A stretch of DNA of 64,000 nt from Zingiber officinale (Eukaryota > Streptophyta > Magnoliopsida > Zingiberales > Zingiberaceae), in the NCBI RefSeq assembly GCF_018446385.1, contig NC_055992.1:100644947-100708946 (forward strand), written 5' to 3'. The notes below the pieces were generated by a model, which worked only from the letters and a program-made list of their open reading frames with translations, did no database searches and was not told the DNA's origin. Position 1 is the stretch's first letter. The number at the start of each line of letters is the position of its first letter. A program made the position numbers and the translations under genes. This document shows positions 10,130 to 21,099 of this stretch, piece after piece.

Positions 10130-13100
10130 ATGAGGAATTCAGCTCGGCCTCTTCAACAAATCCGATATCTTTTCTGTTTTTACCGAACAGACATTTCATT
10201 AAACAAAGCAGGGAAAATTGATCAAGTTTCTATTTTTGTTAACCCTATTGCTTGTCATCCAAATGGGGCCATTTATGGTAGAGAAATCAATAAAGACCTG
10301 ACTTACAGTATGCTGTTTTCCAGGGCTTTATGCTCTACCTCAGAAAAGTTCTCTATCAGAGGTTTACTTTTATCGTCATTGTTTATTACCATGCAGAAGA
10401 GCCTTATTGTTATAGTCATAGCTGAAATTCTGTTTTGCCTTTACCTCAGCAATCATAATTGTATACTAATTAATGCTATATGAATATACGAAGTATGGAT
10501 TTTATTTATATTTTTTATTTTGTTATACTGTCTACTTGAAATAGATTCTTCTAATGTTGGAGGAGTTGGTCCTTTGTTGGAGTATGAAAAGAGAATTGCC
10601 GTGGGAGAGCTTGTTGGTGGAGACAGCTTCCAGGTTTGGGTTACTGCTCTCTTGTATCAATGGTGCCTCTGGGCTGACAGTATCATTGGGTGATCTGAGA
10701 TCTCTTTGATTGTGACCACAGATAGAATCACTTCGAGCACTACAAAGGCTTTATGAAGAGCTCGTGGAGCATGAAGATGATTGCCAATTGGATAGGTATC
10801 TGTCATCAAAAAAATCTGGGAGGTAAGTGAAATGCACAATCTATTAGTGGGACATCTCGTTGAGCTTCTACTCCAATCTATATTTATATATTGTTTAATT
10901 GTTTTTTAATGTGTGAGTGTGCAGGAGTAGGTGGTTGTGGTCTCGTCTTATGCCTCGGTCTAATTATTCACCAATCAAAGGACTGTACCTTTATGGAGGA
11001 GTAGGCACTGGAAAGACAATGCTTATGGATTTGTTCTACAATCAGCTGTTTGTCTCCTCTAAGTTCTTTGTTGTTATGATTCGGAGAATTCATTGCTTGT
11101 AACAATCTTTTTTAGTATATAAACTATTAGTTGATTATAGGAATCTACTTGTATATATATAGAGAGAGAAATGATAGCTTCCACACCCTTATCCGGCACA
11201 TTCATGGGCAACCCTCACAGGGCGCCCGAATTCTCAAAAGTGAATCGGAGCACCCAAGAGTGCCTTCGGGCACTCGGACCTATGAGAGTCGCCCATGATG
11301 TGCAGAATAAGGGTGTGCGGGCTAAAAACTTCCTATATATATATATATATATATATAGTTGTCATTTTTTTAGTAGGTTGATTTTCACTTATGAGGAACC
11401 ATGATGTAGAGTGATTTACCATTTGAGAAGCTAGTATTTGTTTCAGTTATTATTTTTAAACCCTTGCCATTATATATATATATTTTTTTTTGAAAAGTGA
11501 AAAAAAATGAACAGCTGTTCACTCGGTGAGGATTTGTTAGGAACTGATACAGTCACAGCACATTCCAAAATTAGAATGGAGTCATCAACAGCAAGTTTTG
11601 CTGCTATTCCCTCCAAGACCATGAAAAGATACGGCCAGAATCTAGCAAAGAACAACATATTTACACCTTCAGCCATTGGCCAATCCTTTTCCTTAAGTGC
11701 CATCCTTGGCAAACATTTTACCCATTAATTTCCTTATAAATGCCCAATAGTGTGTTGGTGATCTTATCATCCAAATGCTAGTAGCCATTGTATTTTATTT
11801 ATTTTGGATAGCAAATGGAAACAGCCTTGGCGCAACGATAAAGTTGTTACTTTGTGACCAAAAGGTCATAAGTTCGAATCCTAGAAATAGCCTCTTGCAA
11901 AAAGCAAGGTAAGACTGCATACAATGAATCCTTCCCTGAGACCCCGCATGACGGGAGCTTCGTGCACCAGACTACCTTTTAACAAATGGAAACTTTTTTG
12001 CTTTTCAAACCCTTTTGTCTTTGCTTAAGCTGTCCACTTTCTTTCACTTCTGTATCTAATTCCATCTTTATTTGTATAGGCCATCATATTGGAGGAAGAA
12101 AAGGATGCACTTTCATGATTTTATGTTGAATGTGCATAGAAGGCTGCAGGTGAAGTTGGGTTGAAATTTATCATTGATATATTTTTATTAGGTTAATGAT
12201 CATTCTAAATTTTTGTTTTCTTGAACTAGTCCCATGGTATTGCTGTATGCTCATTTTGACTTCATATATGTACAAATTCTGTCTTAAAAAATATAACCGT
12301 AGGTGCATAAAGGTGTAGCAGATCCACTTGAAATTGTTGCTGCTGAGATATCAGATGAGTCCATTCTGTTATGTCTTGATGAATTCATGGTATGCTTTGA
12401 TTTTCAGATTAGTTGTTATTCTTTCTACTTTTGGGATTATTGTATTTGACGATTAAATAACTGTCAAAACAAATGCTTGTAGGTAACTGATGTAGCAGAT
12501 GCATTGATACTAAACCGTCTTTTCCAACATCTTTTCAGCAATGGCATGGTCTGTGTTATTTGATGCTTTTTGTACTTCAATTTTTTTTAAATATATATAA
12601 AGCTGATTATTGAAGTGAAGTCTTGGCACAACGGTAAAGTTGTTGCCGTATGACCTGGAGGTCACAAGTTCGAGTATCGGAAATAACCTCTTGTAAAGTA
12701 GGATAAGGTTGCGTATAATAGACTCTTCCTCAGGACCCCGCATTGGCGGGAGCTTCGTGCACAGGTTGCTCTTTATATATAAAGCAGATTATAATGTGTG
12801 ATTTATTCTTTGGAAACTTTGTTCACCTTTTTATTCCTTTCCTGGTGCTGCCCATTCTTCTTCAGGTTCTTGTCTCTACTTCAAATCGTGCTCCTGACCA
12901 GCTTTATGAAGGTGGTTTGCAAAGGGACCTATTTTTACCTTTTATTGATATCTTGAAGGTAATGAATGGTTTACTTGAACCTGTAGCGTATCTTAGTATA
13001 TATTAACTTCTAACTTACCTTGTGTCACTTTGAGAAAGGAAAGATGTGTAATTCATGAAATTAGCTCATCAACCGACTACCGGAAGCTGCGTTCTGTAAG

Positions 13101-16100
13101 TTTTGTGCTTTATTCATCAATCAATCCATTCATACTTGCACAATTTCCTTAAACGATAAATTGCACTTCTTGCAGGCGGAGAAGGGCTACTATTTCATTG
13201 AGAAGAAACCCACTGGACTTCTTACAGAGATGTTTAATCAGTTAATAGGGCCTGAGAAACCTTGTCCTCAAGTTGTTGAAGTTGTAATGGGTCGGAAATT
13301 GCAGGTCCCATTTCAATTAATTGGATTCTTCAAAATTCATACTCTTGTTGGAAATAAGTCCAGCATTTCTGTTCTCATTTAGGTCCCACTTGGAGCTAAT
13401 GGATATGCGTATTTCACTTTTGAGGATCTCTGTGAAAGACCTTTGGGGGCAGCAGATTACCTTGGATTGTTTAGTAAGTTATTTGTACTCTTCTGCATCA
13501 ACTACATCCAATATGTATTTCTACGCCATTCCATGTCAAATGGGAGTGCAAGGAATTCTTCTCTCATATCTTTTGGATCGATGTAATGATTTTGATCTAT
13601 CAAATGAAAGTTATCCAATAAATTCCTTATGAAAAGCTATACATGTTTTCCTATATCTTGTTTTTATGATTTCCGCTATTTTTATGCAGAGAAATTTCAT
13701 ACACTTGCACTTGAAGGAGTTCCCAAGTTTGGGATCCACAACAGAACTGCTGCATATCGGTTCGTCACATTGGTTGATGTGCGTCTCAAACTTCCCTGAA
13801 TTCTTGTCATCACAAATTATATAGTCATAGACTGTTCTAAAGAATAGTTATTTAGGTTGTATCTTTTGATGCCTTATTCATTCTGCCTTAATTAGAGCTA
13901 TCTGAAAAAATAATTTCAATCATATGAAGCATGGATGAGGTAGATGATCAATTATACAAGAATATAAATATGCATTTACATTGCAATTAAGTTAGCCAGT
14001 AGTGCTAATTTCAGCTGGTTTGTGATAGATTTGCAATTAAGTTCAAGGCTAAATATTTTTTTAGTTTATTAATTGAATAATATAGCTGACACCAAAAATT
14101 TGGAAATGATGGTATTTTGTTATTGATGTTTTTTTTAAGAACAGAAGCAAGCAATTTCATGTATATTATGTTTCTCGTGTAAAGGTTGGTTCTTGGTTGG
14201 TTAGAGTCCTAGAGAACAGGACATGAGTATGGCTAATATCTGATGCTCCTGATGATAATGCATGAATTTTTTTTTTTGTAAGGGTTCAGTTCTTGCATTA
14301 AGTTAGGTTTTAAAGTTGTTCATCCTTCTTTTTTGTAGTGTTGGCCATTATATAAACTATTAAGTTGTTTAAATATTACGCTTTGCATCTCTGTTAGATT
14401 TCCTCTTAGTTTTTGCACACCTTTCCACTTGAATGATGCATCTCTAAATGAGACTTGATGAGGGGAGAACTACTGAGACAGGGAGATGGCAGGCAGGACT
14501 TCTTTTTGCCCCGTCTATTTTTTTGTCCAACTTAAGCTCTGCGGATAACTAGAGCAGTATCTAATTTAGTGTTAACAAAGCAATGATATGTTGCGTAGAA
14601 AATTTATGTTACCAGTACTGGGACTTTAGTCCGTATTCTCATAGTAACATTGCAAATATATGGTGTTAATTAGCTATTCAAATTTCAGTCAAAATGTTTA
14701 TCACTATATCCATTCTAGCCTTGCTAGGTGGACAAAAGCCTTAAATTGACCAGTGACCACTTGTCTTAAACCTTGATGTTGGTGCTGGAAATTGATTATA
14801 TGATGAATATTATGTTTGAACGCATTTTGTTTGAGGCCACAAGAAGTCTTATTTGTATCGTTTCTTAATCATTGTTGCCGATGAAGAATTTCTATGATGA
14901 AAACACTTTCTCAGAGGATAACTTATTGAGGATGCCGATTATTGTCTATTGCTTTCTGAATGCTGAGCTTTAACAGCTCTCGTAGTTGGCATACATAACC
15001 TTCGAATCTTTGTCTGTGTATGTTTAAGAAATTAATGTCTATCAAGTTTTCTTGAGCAATTAGACAAGATTCTGAAAATTTACCACAAGTGACATGATAT
15101 AAATACAACTGTTAGATGGGAGAAAGTAGAGAAATAGAAAGAGATGAATTACTTAGGTAGCTTTCTGTTGAAATACAATACATGACATATAAAAGAAAGA
15201 ATAGAGAGACAACTAAAGAAAAGACAATTGCTTCGTTATTATTGATGATTGTCATAGACTAACAAGCCTATTTATACATATTGCCAAAATAATATATGTA
15301 AAATATAATGATAAGCATGATAAATATAGAAATATTAATAAATATGATTGAGATTGAAATTCATAGTAATTGAAACCAATTGTTGGACAGATATTTTTGT
15401 GGGAGATGTTGAACATTGAGTTTTGTTACCAATTTATTGGAACATCTTCAACTAGACGACCAATCAAATCATCTAAAACAATGGCCACTAGTAAAGAAAG
15501 AGTTAAAAGCTATAGTTTTGCTACTGCTGAATTTCTGGAAGAGGCAGCGAACTTAGTGACTTTGGAAGAAGAAGAAGAGTCACGACTGCAATTCTGATGG
15601 TTGGAATTTGCTGGAGCAGAGGAAAGGAAGAAAATCTGTTGTTGTGCGCTAAGCAAAACTTGGAAAAGCTTGCTATTTGGCCGGTTAGGAGATGGCTAAA
15701 AAGAGACAACACTCAATGGAGGAAAGATTGCTGCAAAGCAGAAGAGGTATAAGAAGAAGAAAGGGAGAGGAAGACAACGAGAGGGAAGTAGTTTGTTGTC
15801 CTTGAAATTAAAGATAAGGAAAGTGATGTTGCTCTGGCTATGGGAAAGACAGGAAGTGGAAGAGTAAGAGGAAGAAAATGCAGTTGTGATTAATGGAATC
15901 ATGGTTCTTGAAAGAGGAAGAAGTAGAAGAGGTGGAATGTGTTGCTGCTATTGAGAAGAGAAAGAAAGAAGGTCGTTGCGAGGAGAAGCTTTGACGTGTG
16001 CCTGTCGTTGGTGGTTGAAAAGAAAATACAGAGGAGTAATAAGGAAGCGGTCGACGGCCAGAAAAGAGCAGCAAGGTGCTGCTATTACAACTATAAAGCA

Positions 16101-17901
16101 AAGAGAAAAAGTACTGCTGGAGAAAAAGAAAAAGCATGAGACTGATCTCTCTTGAGAGTTTTATTGATGGTAAGGAGGTGAAAGTAAAGGGAAAAAAAAG
16201 GACACGTAGTTGTGGTGGCAGGATGAAAAAGAAGAAAGAGAAACTAAATAGAGGAAAGAAAAAAGTAGAGCAACATAGAAAGGAGAAGATTGTTGTTGTG
16301 AAGAGAAGAAATAAAGAGGAGGGATAGAAGCATGCTTTCATTGATGAAGGAGCAAATTTTGATACCTAGTTAGCAGCATCTTGATGAATCTAAGACCATT
16401 GAACCTTGGCATGTACTTATCCATGGTACTAGAGAGCAAGGCAGAAAAAGGAGAATAGTTTTTTTTTTTTTTTGGCTCAAAAGAGAGTAAAGCTGAACTG
16501 CACGTTGGGAAAAAAAATTAAAGAAAAAGAGAGAAAGAAATTAAGGTTGGGAAGCAATTGAAATTGAGGGAAAGTGCTTTTGATTGCTGGTGGTGGAAGA
16601 GGGGGAGATGGTGGTACCTAGATGAGGAAGTAGGAGGTAGCGGCCAATTGTTTTTTGTTTTTATTTTAGGAAAAAAAAAAGCAGATAAGGAAGGGAAAAT
16701 AGGGGAGAGAAATCTTAAATCCTCCTTAGGGGAAAAAAACGACAAAGTGCAATGCGAAAGAAACAAAAAAAATGAGAGAATAACATTATAAGAATAGGAA
16801 AGAAGATAGAAGAGCAAGGCGCGATGGAAAAGGAGGAGGACTATTGGGATGGAGATGGGGAAGGGGAAGGCCTGTTGTTGTTGTTTGCTGAAAAGAGAGT
16901 GAAGGCTACAGGGAAGATGCTGAACTTGCTATTGCTAGAAGTGGAGATCGGTGTGCATATGGCGGTGGGGCTGCTGCTGCGTGGGTGGAAGAGAAAAGGG
17001 GAAAGAGAGGAAAGAGGAAGGTGTGAAGGATTGGCTTTGATACCATGTTAAAATACAAAACATGAACACATAAACACAGAAAAGAAAGAAGCAAGAGACA
17101 ACTAAAGAAAAGACAATTGCTTTATTATTGATGGTTGTCATAGACTAACAAATGTATTTATACATATTGCCAAAATATATGGAAAATATAATGATAAGCA
17201 TGATAATATATTATGATGAATTTGGTAATAATAAATTTAGAAATACTAATAAATATGGTTGCGATTGCAATCCAAACATGGTAAGTCATCTTAATTGAAA
17301 CCAATTTCTGGACTGCTGTCTTTGTAATCATTATCCGAATCTTCGTAAGAATAATAGGTTTGCTAAAAGGACATTCCTGCATCCATTTTGCAGCTATATT
17401 CCCCCGGTAAAAATAGAAGATTCTAAGATTGTAATTGCAATACCTTTTGTAACAGGTAATGTATGAGAATAAAGCTGTATTATTATGCACTGCAGAGACA
17501 TCACCTGTGGAGTTATTTGAAAAAATTGTGACAGTCACTGATGCCCAGAAAATTTCTCCTCGATCTTCTTCACGGTCACAGAGATATGATGATATCGATC
17601 TTTGTGTTGATAATGAGCTAGGATTTGCCAAAGAGCGAACCATTAGCAGGTATGACTGAGAAAGTAATTGAATGTATATATATTGAATCTATTGTTAAGT
17701 GATTGATAAACTTTATTAGGACCTTGACAACCTGTGTAGTTTCATTCTTCAGACTTCTTTCTCCTAATTCAAACTTATGATTCTAGTGTTATTACTTTTA
17801 CTGTGGTCCTCTTTGACTATGGTGCTTCTGTCAGATTGACGGAGATGAATAGCAAGGAGTATTTGGAACATCATGAAGTTCATCGGCTGGCTCGACATTA
17901 G
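10130..17901 (+). CDS. AFG1/LACE1-family mitochondrial ATPase
   Basis: Fourteen exons join in frame to about 495 aa: 10130-10361, 10545-10633, 10722-10822, 10925-11047, 12080-12149, 12303-12389, 12483-12548, 12866-12958, 13039-13095, 13176-13304, 13383-13473, 13690-13778, 17456-17649, 17835-17901. The protein has Walker A GGVGTGKT (165-172), Walker B LLCLDEF (227-233), the family motif [13 protein letters not shown] and the late block [20 protein letters not shown]1/LACE1 proteins are AAA-like ATPases of the mitochondrial inner membrane that help degrade or mature respiratory-chain subunits. The N terminus ([15 protein letters not shown]) is arginine-rich without early acids, fitting a targeting peptide. 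Intron 4 (11048-12079), intron 7 (12549-12865) and the 3.7-kb intron 12 (13779-17455) carry mobile elements, but every exon boundary and the frame are intact. Confidence 0.95.
11160..11340. mobile_element. Foldback MITE in AFG1-like intron 4
   Basis: The arm at about 11169-11220 (with CCACACCCTTAT and GCACATTCATGGGC) is matched in inverted orientation by 11281-11333 (GCCCATGATGTGC, ATAAGGGTGTG). The middle 60 bp are partly self-complementary as well. TA-dinucleotide runs flank both sides, consistent with insertion at TA, but the run length hides any exact target duplication. Superfamily not assigned. Confidence 0.65.
11823..11982 (+). mobile_element. Au-type tRNA-derived SINE, copy 1
   Basis: A 160-bp element is flanked by a perfect 11-bp duplication CAAATGGAAAC (11812-11822 and 11983-11993). 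It has an A-box-like CTTGGCGCAACGATAAAG and a B-box AGTTCGAATCC, then the block CATACAATGAATCCTTCC and a short T-rich 3' end (CTTTT). This order matches plant Au SINEs. It sits in the sense direction in AFG1-like intron 4. Confidence 0.85.
12611..12774 (+). mobile_element. Au-type tRNA-derived SINE, copy 2
   Basis: Same family as the copy at 11823: A-box CTTGGCACAACGGTAAAG, B-box AGTTCGAGTATC, then GCGTATAATAGACTCTTCC and a GCTCTTT end. An 18-bp target duplication with one mismatch flanks it (12593-12610 and 12775-12792). It occupies about half of AFG1-like intron 7, ending about 90 bp before the next exon. Confidence 0.85.
15166..17320 (-). mobile_element. Non-autonomous LTR element (TRIM/LARD-like) in AFG1-like intron 12
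   Basis: Two direct repeats of roughly 220-270 bp begin TGTTGAAATACAATACATGA (15166) and TGTTAAAATACAAAACATGA (17046) and share ACAACTAAAGAAAAGACAAT and the region around TTTATACATATTGCCAAAAT. Just left of the second repeat is TTTGATACCA, the inverse of TGGTATCAAA, a primer-binding site for initiator Met-tRNA, so the element points to the minus strand. The internal 1.7 kb is strongly purine-rich on the + strand and shows no gag or pol. It is a fossil without its own enzymes; the outer ends of the repeats are not sharply defined. Confidence 0.7.
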
Positions 17902-18315
17902 TGCGATTCTTTTTCCCACCATCTTTAAAGGTGTGTTTGGCATAAAATCTGCCCAAAGGAGTCGATTCATGAGTTCATTCCCTTCTTATTATCCCAGGAC
18001 TCAAAAGTAGGCATTCCATCTGGCTTGTTCCATAAATTTCCTTGTGTTATATGATTATAAAAGAAAAACACTAAATTGATATTTTATTACCATGATCTCT
18101 TACAATGTATGTATTTATATAAAATAAATAAATTACAAGAGTTAATTTGGCCTATCACTGAATGATTTTGCTTGCATAGTTGCTGAAAGAGTAGATACTG
18201 CTTCAAGGAACACTCAGAAAGTCTGTTAGCATTGTTAGACTCCATATTCTCTGAATTTGTTGGTGTTGTATCAAAATTACCTCTTCATATCTTTGCCATG
18301 AATCTGGTACCAAGA

Positions 18316-19060
18316 ATGTTAAGCAAGGTTTAAAATTTCGACTCGTGTCGAGGTTTCGGTCTTGCACTAGAACGATACGGTTTCGGTATCATATCGTATT
18401 GTGCCGATATAGTTTCGATATTTTTTTAATATAAAATATATTAATTAAAAATTAAAATATTTAACATAAATATTTAAAAAATAAACAAGATAAAAAAATA
18501 ATCTTTTAAAAAAGGAAAAGATATGAAAATAGATAAATAAATAAATAAATAATTTATTATAATTTTTTAAATTAAAATAAATGAAATATAAAATTAATTA
18601 GATAATTTTATTATGGTTTAATAAAGTCTCTTTAGATTATCTCCATCATAACTAGAAGTTGATTAAAAAAATTAAACTAAATTTAATTAAAAAAATCTAA
18701 AATCTGACACCACTCATGAACCTGCACGACTTCAGTGTTGTCGCAGGTTGCACGATCAGCTATGGTCGCGGGGATTGCATGACTCCTTTGGTGTCACCAC
18801 GTTGGTTGTGCGACCCCTCTGCAGCGATCGCAGGATAGCACGATGCCTCCACGACAACAGCAGAAGGATTATGCGACCTCTTCGCTACTGTTGCAGGGTT
18901 GAACGACCCCTCTACTGTGACCACGAGGTCGCGCAATATGTCGCACATGTCGTAGGTCTGGTGCCGGGGTTGTGCCGGTGCTGATTGCCGAGTGGAATGA
19001 GACGTTTGGTCCGTTTCGATCATTTCAGCATGATACTTTAAATCATGATGTTAAGTTTAT
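18316..19060. repeat. Unclassified dispersed repeat with AT-rich core and GC-rich microrepeats
   Basis: It begins with TTTAAAATTTCGACTCGTGT and a series of CGGTTTCGGTAT/CGATACGGTTTCGG-like words, passes through about 270 bp of nearly pure A/T (18420-18700), then about 240 bp of GC-rich sequence with loosely repeated words (GTCGCAGG, GCACGA, GCGACC). It ends near GGTCCGTTTCGATCATTTCA, which faintly inverts the opening. It lies between the ends of AFG1-like and the 11S globulin. No coding frame or element class was recognised. Confidence 0.4.
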
Positions 19061-19214
19061 CGGTTAAACGAAGCTGAACAAGGTTCAATTTATTTAGCAG
19101 CACACAGTAGTACAACTGATGGATCTCTTTGACTGCAAGCTTTATTCCTCAAGGCTAAGATGGCTCTCAGGTTTTATCTGTAAAACACAAGCCTTATTTA
19201 AGTACTCTCTACTC

Positions 19215-20873
19215 TCACTGGGAAGCAACAGCTGCTTCCCTAGTGAATCTTGGTGCAAAAAGGCCAATCTCATTGCCCCTATTGAACTTCAACCTCATCG
19301 CCTCTTCTCTAGAGACGCGGTAGGAGTTCATCAGCACCTCCACAGGCATGCCGCGCAGAGCCGATGTCTTCCCCACGACATGGCTGACCATGGCGTTGTC
19401 GTTCGTCTTGAAGGCCACCCACTCGAAGCTCTCACTCTGCGCCTTCTTCATTGCCATGTAATGCTGTGGAATCACAATCAACTGGCCCTGCCGAAGCTCG
19501 CCGTCGAAGACGGTTCTACCACGAGGTCCGACCACCTGCATCCGACAGCTTCCGCGCACGACGTACTTTATGCTGTGTGCGTTTATGTTCCAGTAAGGCG
19601 CAGTTAAAGCATCCTGCAATTATATTATGATTTCTGTTGAAAAATAGTTTGATAACTAACATGTTTTGCAGTGATTCTACGTACCCGACGGAGAACTCCT
19701 CGCTCGGCGCTCATCTGGATGAATCTGAGAATGGGAAGCTTTTGGCTGTTGATGGTGGTCATCGTTCCGGCTCGAGGGTTGTAGTAGTCTGCCAGTGCGG
19801 TGACTGCCATGTTTTGCCTAGCTTTCATGGTGCAGAAGGTCTCGTCTAGTCCATTACGTTCACAGCGTTGACTTTCTTGTCTCTCCTCGAAGCTTTCCTG
19901 CTGCTGCGTTTGCTCTTCTCTCGTTTGGGATGGATGCAGCACCTGCAGGCCCCTCTCCACTCGAACGATTTCTCCCCTGTTGTCGTCGAGATTCTGCATC
20001 CTCTTGACCATCTCCGGGTCGACGCCTAAAGCCTGGGCGAGCAGCTCGCGGTCGAAGCCCATGAGGAGATTCTTCCCCATCCTCTGCTGTTCTCTCTGTT
20101 CTGGCTCGAATGGCTGCTGGGCTTGTCGTTCTTTTCCGGCCAGTAGGAACTCCTGCACCGAAGTCAGGATTATTTCCACATCTAAGTTTTGTAGTTAATT
20201 GAGTTGACTAACTCTGTGTGTGCGATCTAGCTGGTTGGCGTTGCTGCCGATGTCGGTGACGGTGACTGCTACGACGGGGACTTCGCCGTAATTATAACAC
20301 CAATGAGCCACTCCGGCGGGCATGGCGATGACATCTCCCTCACGGAAATAGTGGATCCTTTGGTGTTCGTCCCTGAACCTCTGGCTTTGGCTTGCCTCCT
20401 CTCCCATTTGTTGCTCCGTTTGTCGGAACGATTGGTACGTCTCAGGGCAACCAGGCATCACCATTCCCATCATGCCCTTTCCTGTATATTGTTCCATTAA
20501 TCATAAATATAAGCAATGCGGGTGAAGTGATCGATGAACCTTGGAGGATGTAGACGAGGCTGGGGGCGCTAGAGAAGGATGGCAGGAGCAGGCCTCTTGG
20601 CATGATGGTCCGCCGGTGCGCGGTCACGGCAGCACACTGTAACTGCTCATTGTTCTGGTCGAAGTACTCAGTGAAGCCGGCCTCGGAGGGAACGCGCCGG
20701 TTGGGCTCGAGGGCAGTGAGCCTCTCGAGTTGGCATTGACTCCGGTAGCCAAGGCGACGCATGCTACTGAACGGCTGGCCCATGGACTGCTGGCCGAAGC
20801 CAAGCTGAGCCTGAGAGCCATAAGAAAGGTGGAGCACGAAGAGCGCAATGAGGAAGATGGTGGATCTCGCCAT
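19215..20873 (-). CDS. 11S (legumin-type) seed storage globulin
   Basis: Four exons (20873-20540, 20481-20213, 20152-19685, 19613-19215), the classical legumin layout, encode 489 aa. A signal peptide ends near SQA (residue 22), sending the protein to the ER and then to storage vacuoles. Two cupin domains follow. The vacuolar processing site N-GLDETFC cuts after Asn 301 and separates acidic and basic chains. The four family cysteines are present: C47-C80 inside the acidic chain and C123-C308 between chains. The variable glutamine/glutamate-rich stretch sits before the cleavage site. The frame stays open upstream of the chosen ATG, but the TATA box lies in that stretch, so the ATG at 20873 is the likely start. 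Nothing looks broken. Confidence 0.96.
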
Positions 20874-20940
20874 GACTACGTTGCTGTTGCTCTCAGTGGA
20901 AGTAACTACTTTGAAGATGAACGGAGAGCGTACGTGTAGG

Positions 20941-20948
20941 TATTTATA
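20941..20948 (-). promoter_or_regulatory. TATA box of the 11S globulin gene
   Basis: TATAAATA on the minus strand lies about 70 bp before the start codon, a normal spacing for a short globulin leader. Confidence 0.7.
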
Positions 20949-21099
20949 GGACCATGAGTTCGGAGGCCCGTGGAAGGTTTGGTGAGTGGTTGCAAGGCTT
21001 ATCGAAAAGGGCAAGAAGCGTTGTGTGGTTTGGTAAGAACTGGACAAGCTAATCTGTTGAGAACTTGAAGAACAGTCAGCAGCGAAGAACATGTGAGGT

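Noticed and set aside
11823-11982. A tRNA gene suggested by the A and B boxes
   Set aside because: The cloverleaf cannot be completed, the 3' part is Au-SINE sequence, and target duplications flank it.
15838-16341. A 167-codon minus-strand frame rich in F, S and L, and overlapping plus-strand K/E/R frames
   Set aside because: Produced by the strand bias (purine-rich + strand) inside the non-autonomous LTR element; no domain and no conservation signs.
20874-21092. In-frame N-terminal extension of the 11S globulin (start near 21092)
   Set aside because: It would put the signal peptide inside the protein and the TATA box inside the coding region; the ATG at 20873 gives a normal globulin.
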